The notes below the pieces were generated by a model. It searched no databases. It had not been told where the DNA came from and saw nothing but the letters and a program-made list of their open reading frames with translations. The position numbers were made by a program, and so were the translations under genes. DNA of 64,000 nt from Stomorhina lunata. Its lineage: Eukaryota > Arthropoda > Insecta > Diptera > Rhiniidae. The stretch covers positions 55,863,000 through 55,926,999 of the forward strand of contig OW121740.1 in assembly GCA_933228675.1 (NCBI GenBank), given 5' to 3'. Of this stretch, positions 56,767 to 64,000 are shown piece after piece (position 1 is the stretch's first letter; each line of letters begins with the position of its first letter).

Positions 56767-59700
56767 TTATCTTTTTTCTTCTTTAATGGCTTTCCACAGA
56801 ACTGTTGTTCCTCTAGCCGAACGTAATATAGAATTCCAAGCGTCTCGATCTTCTGCGCTTCTTCTCCAATTTTTAACACCATTTATGGGAATTATTTTAT
56901 CTTTTGGAATGTCCGCCACTACTTGCTTTTCCCATTGGTATTTTCGTCTTCCCCGTCTCAACGGTTTTCCGGGATCACTCTCAAGTGATGTTTTGGCTGG
57001 TGCAGATGGGTCCATTCTTACGACATGGCCTACCCAACTCATGCGTTGTAGTTTGATACGCTTTACTACGTCAATGTCCGCATATAGCTCATACAGCTCA
57101 TCGTTCATACGTCGTCTCCATTCTCCATCTATACGGACTGCTCCGTACACTTTGCGGAGGATTTTTCTCTCGAAAACTCCAAGAGCTGTCTCGTCTGCTT
57201 TCGTAAGTACCCATGCTTCTGAGCCATATAACAAAACAGGTAGTATCAGTGTCTTGTAGAGCGTGATTTTCGTTTGTCGAGAGGTGAATTTGTTTTTGAA
57301 GTGCTTACTTAGGCCAAAGTAGCACCTATTGGCCATTACTATTCTTCGTCTAATTTCAGAGCCTATGTTATTTTCTTTATTTACGGAGGTACCGAGATAT
57401 ATAAAGTCTTTAACAATTTCAAAGTTGTAGTCACCAACATTTATTTTGGTCTCGTCTTTTTTGTCCTCCTTGCGTGTACATACCATCAACTTTGTTTTCC
57501 CTTCGTTTACTGCCAAACCCATTTTTGCGGATTCTTTCTCGATTTTGTTGAAGGCTTCTGTTACATCCTTTGATGTCAGGCCCATGATGTCGATGTCGTC
57601 GGCGTAGGCTAGCAGCATGTGTGATTTAGTATAAAGCGTGCCAGATCTGTTCACGTCTGCATCTCGTATGACCTTCTCCAACAGGATGTTAAAAAGATCG
57701 CACGATAGACTGTCACCTTGGCGGAAACCTCGTTTGGTACTGAAAGGCTCAGAGAGGTTCTTTCCTATTCTAACTGCAGATTGTGTGTTAGTTAGAGTCA
57801 TCTTACAGAGCCATATCGACTTTGTAGGGATACCAAATTCAGACATGGCCTGAAACACCTTTGAGCGTATTGGGCTGTCGAAAGCGGCCTTGAAATCGAC
57901 AAAAAGGTGATAGGTGTCGATTTGTCTCTCTCGGGTCTTTTCCAGAATCTGGCGCAATGTGAAAATCTGGTCAGTTGTGGATTTGCCAGGTCTGAAGCCA
58001 CATTGATAAGGCCCAATTATCTCATTAACCTTAGGTTTTAGTCTCTCACATAATACACCCGATAGTATTTTATATGCGATGGGGAGGAGACTTATTCCTC
58101 TGTAATTGGCGCATATAGCTTATATATCACCTTTCTTATGTACGGGACAGAGTATACTCAGGTTCCAGTCATCGGGCATATGCTCTTCAATCCAGATCGT
58201 GCGAACAAGCTGATGTATACTGTTTATCAGCGTTTCGCCACCAGTCTTAAACAGCTCAGCCGGTAGCCCATCCGCTCCTGCTGCTTTATTATTTTTTAAT
58301 CGCGCTATCGCTGATTCGACCTCGCCGCGACTAGGCGGCTCAATTTATACTCCGTCTTCTGGAATTGGAGTTGTTGCATCTTCGTCGCCGCTACTATCGG
58401 ATACCAACAGTTGGCAAAAGTGTTCTTTCCAGATCTTCAGCACACTATCAGCATCAGTAACAAGATTGCCATCTTTATCTTTGCAGGAGGTTGTGCCCGT
58501 GCTAAAGCCCTCTGTTTGATGTTTAATTCGTTGATAAAATTTACGGACTTCATTCTGACTCCTCAGCACCTCGATCTCCTCTCTCTCACGTCTTTCCATT
58601 TCTTTCTTTTTCTTACGGAATAGACGTTTCTCCTCCCTTCTTTTCTCCTTATAATTTTCCTGCACACTGCGCGTTACTATTGATTGCAGGGTTGCTCTAT
58701 ATGCCGCGTTTTTCACTTCAGTAGCATTGCGGCACTCCTGGTCGTACCATGTGTTTCTCGGCGAGGGCTTTTGGTACCCAATTATGGATTTTGCGGCATC
58801 TTCCATGGATCGGGAGATGCTTTGCCACTGTGTATTAATATCATTTGAATAAGGAGTGCTCTGTTCAAGCAATTGGGTCAACCGAGTGGAGTATGCCAGC
58901 GCTGTCTGTTGTGCCTGAAGCTTTCCGACATCCAGCTTCCGAGCTGTATCAGAGTGTGCCTTCCTCGCTACACTTATGCGTGTGCGAACTTTTGCTGCTA
59001 CAAGGTAATGATCCGAATCCGCATTTGCTCCGCGGTAGGATCGTATGTCTAACACACTGGTTGAATGCCTTCCGTCTATCACAACGTGATCAATTTGATT
59101 TTTAGTTTTCTGATCTGGTGACAACCATGTGGCTTTATGGGTATCGCGGTGTTCGAATCTGGTGCTGCTAACTACCATGTTTTTTCCCGCAGCGAAGTCT
59201 ATTAGCCTCATTCCGTTATCGGATGTTTGCTCATGCAGGCTGAATTTTCCGATTGTTGGACCAAAGATATTCTCCCTTCCTATTTTTGCATTAAAATCTC
59301 CTAGAATAATTTTTATGTCATGGTCGGGGCAGCGTTCATATGCATTCTCTAGGCGCTCATAGAATGTATCTTTGGTCTGCTCATCTTTATCTTCGGTCGG
59401 GGCATGGACACAAATTAGACTGATGTTGAAAAATTTGGCTTTTATACGGATTGTAGCTAGCCTTACATCTATCGGGGTGAAATTGGTGACAAGGTGTTTG
59501 AGCCTCCGACTTACCAAGAAGCCGCAGCCAAATTCGTGTTTTTTCTCATGGCAACTATAATACAATTTGTCACCATTTGTCAGCTCTTTCTCGCCTTGCC
59601 CAGTCCATCGTATTTCCTGTAAGGCAGTAATATCGGCTTTGTACCTTTCGAGCTCATTGGCCAATGCGTGATCTGCACCATCACTATTAAGGGTCCGGAC

Positions 59701-59815
59701 ATTCCACGTATAAATTTGTAAATCGTGGTCCTTAAAACGTTTGCAGGGGTCGTCAACAATGGGGGGGGGATCGTTTTATTTCTTTTCTTACGTTTCTTCA
59801 CGGCAAGTTAGTAAT
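56767..59815 (-). pseudogene. RTE endonuclease-reverse transcriptase ORF, two stops and a probable frameshift
   Basis: A single minus-strand frame. The endonuclease begins LQIYTWNVRTLNSDGADHAL and continues ADITALQEIRWTGQGEKELT (catalytic E), IILGDFNAKIG, IDHVVIDGRH and ANADSDHYLVAAKV. A lysine- and arginine-rich linker (EKRREEKRLFRKKKKEMER) follows. The reverse transcriptase has NNKAAGADGLPAELFK, YQCGFRPGKSTTDQIF, YHLFVDFKAAFDSP, STKRGFRQGDSLSCDLFN and LLAYADDIDIMG, then the tail WVGHVVRMD, RRGRRKYQWEKQ and LWKAIKEEKR. TAA stops at 58345-58347 (between the domains) and 58120-58122 (in the reverse transcriptase) disable it. A nine-base G run at 59761-59769 (C on the coding strand) separates the likely start MKKRKKRNK (59801, in another frame) from the main frame; a one-base length change there would explain it. 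The final TAA lies in the duplicated target DNA. Confidence 0.92.
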
Positions 59816-60053
59816 CCAAAAGCAGGGGAGCCAACCCAAACCCTTCAGATCCATTCTTTATAGTATTTATGGTTGAGCTGGCGCGAACACATGTTAGTTC
59901 ACTACCCTCGACTGGGAGCGTCAAAAGTAGCTATCCAGGTGACACCGCGAGGAGGTATGTGTTCACTTGAGATGATGGAGTAAACAGGGTCGGCAGTGGA
60001 CTTCGCCTGGTTAAAGCCAATCACAAACCTTTGCCTGCACCCAACATCCCCAC
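56771..60053 (-). mobile_element. RTE-type non-LTR retrotransposon, nearly full length
   Basis: 3.28 kb between exact 10-bp target duplications AAATATTTAT (56761-56770, 60054-60063). The 5' end is on the right: a 5' UTR of about 0.24 kb (59830-60053) starting GTGGGGATGTTGGGTGCAGG, homologous to the 5' part of the SIDE elements. One long frame follows. The 3' UTR is practically absent and there is no poly-A; the ORF runs to AAAGAAGAAAAAAG at the end. One ORF with endonuclease and reverse transcriptase and a tiny 3' tail suits the RTE clade. Confidence 0.92.
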
Positions 60054-60640
60054 AAATATTTATATTTGTGGTCAATATAACAATTCCGGGAAGTGGGACC
60101 TATGGGAGTTACCATAAATAATGGACCGATTTTGACCAATTTCAATAGCCATTATCAAAAAAATGATCTGTGCCAAATTTAATCAAATTATTTTTAGAAT
60201 TGCGACCTTTACATGGGGGTCCAGCTATGGTCAAATGTGGACCGATTTCAACGAAATTTATTATAGTGACTTTAGTTTACATAAGCAGTATTCGTTTTAA
60301 ATTTCATGAAATAATATTTATATTTGTGGCCAATATATCAATTCCGGGAAGTGGGACCAATGGGAGGTACCATAAATAATGAACCGATTTTGACGAATTT
60401 CAATAGCCATTATCAAAAAATTATCTGTGCCAAATTTCATCAAATTATCTTTAGAATTGCGACCTTTACATGTGGGTCCAGCTAGCCAGACGGACGGACA
60501 TCGCTAAATCAACTCAGAAATTGATTCTAAGCCTATTGGTATACTAACTAAGGTGGGTCTAAGACAAATATTTCTAAACGTTACATACATCAGCACTAAC
60601 TTATAATACCCTTTCCACCTATGGTGGTGAAGGGTATAAT

Positions 60641-61142
60641 TACAGAGTTTTGGGCAATGAAAAACGATTCCGAACCACTGTGGGCCGCGGCTATACTGAA
60701 ATGTATCTAGGAGGGCCTCGAAGCAAAAGCTCGTGAACACCACTGCTCTAATTGAATGTAAAATAATGGCAAATGTGTTAGTCATCATCTGTAAAGGAGT
60801 AGTTAGGTTGAAAATTTGATGTAGAAGAAAAAGCTAATTTGAAATAAAAATAGTGTATTCTCATAATGTCGACCATTATCAGCAAAAGTTTTCCGACATT
60901 ATTATTATTTATTTTTCTTCTCTTGGTCAGAACAACTTCTGTGTTACGTTTTGACATGTTTATTGAATTATTACTTTTGCAGGCAAAAAAAAAAACAATT
61001 TCAATAAGAGAACCCAAAGGGAAAGACGATCGTTCAAAGAACAAGTTACATTATTTATTGGTAACGATACATTTATTAATAACGTATGTTTGATAAAGTT
61101 AAAAGGGTTTAAGGCAGCAACCGCAAGTAAAAGGCAGTTAAA
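60641..61142. other. spacer with a hAT-like end and a short ORF
   Basis: The complement of 60650-60755 reads CAGTGGTGTTCACGAGC, TTTTGCTTCGAGGCCCTCC and CCACAGTGGTTCGGAATCG, the style of a hAT terminus, with no partner end identified. A plus-strand frame from ATG at 60866 (75 codons) begins MSTIISKSFPTLLLFIFLLL then VRTTSVLRF, which has the form of a signal peptide; the rest is basic. The opposite strand is also open, with MSKRNTEVVLTKRRKI. Neither is recognised. Confidence 0.35.
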
Positions 61143-61935
61143 AACAAGTAAGAAAGCGCTATAGTCGGTCAAGCCCGACCATACGATACCCTTCACCACT
61201 AAGGTCAAAGGTGTTATTTTTCCTGTATTAAGACAAATATTTGCTAAATTTTGCCATCATACAAACATTTTCTCAAAACTTATGTATTTAACCTGTTTCC
61301 GTCATTTGGACTTATATGAGAGCTAGGGTCAAATGTGGACCGATTATCTCGAAATTTGGCAAATTGATTACAGTTGTTACAAAAATTATGTATGCAAAAA
61401 ATAAACTCAAAATTTTCATTATCTTTAGATTTACAAGCGTTTTAGTGATTTTTTGTCTCATTTAGTACGTTTTTAAAGAAGAGTTTGTATGGGAGTTATG
61501 GTCAAATGTGGACCGATTTCAACGAAATTCGGTACAGTGATTTTAGTTTACATAAGCCGTATTTGTTTTAAATTTCATGAAAAAATATTGATATTTGTGG
61601 CCAATATGTCAATTCCGGGAAGTGGGACCTATGGGAGGTACCATAAATAATGGACCGATTTTGACCAATATTAATAGCCATGGTCCCATAATCAAAAAAA
61701 ATATCTGCGTTAAATTTCATCAAATTATCTTTGGAATTAAGACCTGTAGTTTGATTACAATGTTTACATGGGGGTCCAGCCAGCCAGACGGACGGACGGA
61801 CGTACATCGCTAAGTCAACTCAGGAAGTGATTCTAAGCCTATTGGTATACTAAAAGGTGGGTCTAAGACAAATATTTCTATGCGTTACATACATCAGCAC
61901 AAACTTATAATACCCTATGGTGGTGAAGGGTATAA
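61143..61935 (+). mobile_element. hairpin-ended repeat R2, complete copy
   Basis: Opens AACAAGTAAGAAAGCGCTAT, closes with ATACCC-TATGGTGGTGAA-GGGTATAAT. It is collinear with 45104-45916 and slightly shorter in the closing hairpin. Confidence 0.85.
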
Positions 61936-62979
61936 TAACGCAAAAAAGTGAATCCTCAATATTAAAGTAGGAAAAGTAGTTACTCGTTGATGAGGCAAAG
62001 ACGAACAAGGAAAACAAGATTTTTTGGGATCAATAAGTTATAGAAATCTAACTTAAATACTTCCAAAGATATAGACTTAGTTATTGAGGAATATATGTAC
62101 GTACATATGTAAGTATGTATGATATATGAATAAATTTCTATTTTTAAACATCTTTGGTTTCTATTGGAATATGTAAAAATGCCTTAAATTTATTAAGCCT
62201 CATGACTGATTTTAATGATATTTTTATGGATCCCCAATAAATGAAAGACAATGATGATTCATTTTTGAATAGGATTTCTTTAACGTTAGAAAATTAGGTA
62301 TCTTGTAAATTTTAATTGAACCTACCGAAAATTATAAAAATATTTTCTCACCAATTAACACTAAAATCAAGTGATAAGAATTTTTTTATGAGATTGTGAT
62401 CATCATAGAAAAGAAATTAAAACTTATTTTCTACCTAATTTCGAGTATAATATAAAATTTTAAAACAATCTTAACAATTAAACCAATTTCGTGTCTGGCT
62501 ACTAAAAGGAGTATTAAAACATAAATAAAATCTAAAATAATAAAATCATAATTATAACACATTTTTAGTTTTAACTTCTTTTTATTTATGACTAGATTTA
62601 AAACAAACAATTTCTTCCATAACCTGCGATGCGGTCAATTTTTAAATAGTTTATTTTGTTTTTATATGACCAGCATAAAATCTGTTTTGAAATTTTATTT
62701 CAATAAAAATCATGATAGATAATTTAGGTGTTATAAGAAATTTTTTTATTGTTTGCCAAAAGCTTTTTTTATGGCGGATTAATATGAAATAAATATTTGT
62801 ATGTTTAAGAGCATTTTATGGCACGAAATTATAAATATATTATGAGTTTTTTTTTTATTTTAATGAATCAATTTTAACTGTCTTCGAGTTTTAACACAAT
62901 TACAGTAGATAACAGTAATATAAAGAAGTAAGAAACAGCTATAGTCAGTCAAACCTGACCAACACTTCTACATATGTAT
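61936..62979. other. unassigned AT-rich stretch with an R2 end fragment
   Basis: No gene seen. 62924-62965 (AAGAAGTAAGAAACAGCTAT, AGTCAGTCAAACCTGACC) is a decayed 5' end of the R2 family. Confidence 0.45.
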
Positions 62980-63700
62980 TAGGGTGGGTCGTTTTTTGAC
63001 ATTTGTCTATGATCGACTTCTAATAGTGAAATTATATGGCCAAATTATGTCAATCGGAAATGTGCAAAATATTATTGATTTATTTTTAGGATACGAGCCC
63101 GCGCAACAGGCCCAAACTTTTTGAGCCCATTTGTATGGGGAAAACTGAGAGTATTTTCAGTTTTTGCTACATTTCGTCCATTTACAATTTATTTTTAACA
63201 GAAAAGATAATGGAATCTAAAAGTGAACTAATACAGCTTTAATTGATGTCTTCAATATTTGAAATTCATAAAACAGTTTTGAAGTTATTGCGATTTTCCC
63301 CCAAAAATTCGTGTCCTTGACAATACGCCTAAGGATACACCGCCAGAAAAAACTACTTTGGACGAAAGCTCGCAAAGCAAGACATGATTTATCATGTTAA
63401 GACTTGTAAGTACTTCGTAGTTTAATTTTTTTAAAATATAACAATATTTACTTAGTTTTTTTCATAATCGAAAATGGGTAATTTTTCTCAGGTGGGTTTC
63501 AAAACGCATTTTTTAATTTTTTGAAAATTTTGTTAAACAAATATTACAAATTTGAATTTCTCTCATCGGTGTATTAAAAAGACAATAAAACTCAAAAAAA
63601 TTGAGGTCAATATCTCAAACCATTTTCCCGTACCATGTGTTCGAATTCGACGAATTTCGCAAAAAAATAATTTTTTGCTCATAATTTGAGTAAATGCTTC
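62980..63700. mobile_element. hAT-type element related to 48371-49800, partial
   Basis: Starts TTAGGGTGGGTCG and shares GAGCCCATTTGTATGGGGAA (63124) and, in the same order as the complement of 49400-49560, AAGTTATTGCGATTTTCCCC, GTCCTTGACAATACGCCTAA and GGATACACC words. The right end is not recognised; it may pass the window edge. Confidence 0.65.
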
Positions 63701-63958
63701 ATAAATCTTATTTATGTACAATTTTAATAATGTTTATATGGAATAAAATTATCCATACTATGGAAGATATAAGCAGGTTCTTTGTTTTTAAAATTGGGTA
63801 AACTTAAGCCTTTTTTTCCGGAGGCAAAAATGAAAATTTGATTTTTTGTATTTTTTAAATACGTAATGTATTTAATTTATTACTGAATTTTAATAAATAT
63901 ACTTAAAGGTAATTATTTTACATTAAAACAAAGTTTTTTTATTAAAAAAATATTTTAA

Positions 63959-64000
63959 CCCTTTTTAGACATGGGGTCAAAAATGACCCAAGTTTTTTTT
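63959..64000. mobile_element. possible piggyBac-like terminus at window edge
   Basis: TTAA (63955-63958) is followed by CCCTTTTTAGACATGGGGTC then AAAAATGACCC, similar in design to the TTAA-CCCT end with inner GTCAAAATGAC at 48736. The other end is outside the window. Confidence 0.45.

Larger units (their letters stand above)
55990..60640 (+). mobile_element. hairpin-ended repeat R2, split by an RTE retrotransposon
   Basis: Opens AACAAGTAAGAAAGTGCTAT and closes with the ATACCC...GGGTATAAT hairpin at 60606-60640. A stretch of about 130 bp (GATTTACGAGCTTTTTAGTG onward) occurs twice, at about 56265 and 56620, an internal duplication. The LINE 56771-60053 is inserted at AAATATTTAT. After it the R2 sequence resumes and again shows duplicated units (60060-60180 and 60310-60430). 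Confidence 0.85.

Noticed and set aside
56786..59801. Plus-strand frames across the RTE element and the minus frame at 59580-59801
   Set aside because: Shadows of the minus-strand ORF; only the first residues of 59801 (MKKRKKRNK) may be the real leader.
1..64000. LTR retrotransposon or endogenous retrovirus
   Set aside because: I found no pair of long terminal direct repeats with TG...CA ends, no primer-binding site and no protease or integrase motifs.

Overview
The window is AT-rich eukaryotic DNA with the look of a higher dipteran genome, most likely a calyptrate fly (blow fly, house fly or flesh fly relatives). The grounds are the mixture of mariner, hAT, Transib-like, piggyBac-like, RTE, jockey/CR1-like and I-like elements, a tRNA-derived SINE, and a very abundant hairpin-ended repeat family that resembles Drosophila DINE-1/INE-1. 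The assignment is inference; no host gene was recognised by name. Almost everything that can be explained is transposable element, usually nested two to four levels deep, or simple or tandem repeat. The only host-gene candidates are two short exon-like stretches at 17.0 and 17.4 kb.

Layout. 0-3.4 kb: a mariner transposase remnant, a short internally deleted LINE copy, and a hAT-type element (8-bp target duplication) that carries another inverted-repeat element. 4.7-8.9 kb: a minisatellite of a 30-bp A/T unit, including a near-perfect palindrome of about 290 bp. 9-11.8 kb: a MITE and LINE fragments (RNase H and reverse transcriptase). 11.8-15.1 kb: a Transib-like copy split by a TA-target element that itself holds a DD41D mariner whose transposase is open from end to end. 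17.0-21.7 kb: the candidate exons, then a DD34D mariner inserted in one of them. That mariner contains a 3-kb element, which contains a 150-bp perfect inverted repeat and a hAT element. 22-26.5 kb: LINE remnants, a SINE and a fold-back MITE.

27-37 kb: two copies of the hairpin-ended family, and two inverted copies of a 1.28-kb element that carries a tRNA-like sequence and an internally deleted LINE. 37-38.3 kb: a second DD41D mariner with stops and deletions. 40-45 kb: a graveyard of three mariner pseudogenes and an RTE pseudogene split by an I-like LINE. 46.5-49.8 kb: a TA MITE, and a hAT-type element with a piggyBac-like MITE inside. 50.2-55.4 kb: an inverted-repeat element split by a 4-kb palindromic Transib-like element with RSS-like CACAGTG ends. 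56-62 kb: hairpin-ended repeats, one split by a nearly full-length RTE retrotransposon. 63-64 kb: a partial hAT-family copy and a piggyBac-like terminus at the window edge.

Boundaries were placed by eye from inverted repeats, target duplications and empty-site comparison between copies in this window. Those with target duplications should be good to a base or two; the others are approximate. Family names for elements without coding sequence rest on terminal structure alone.
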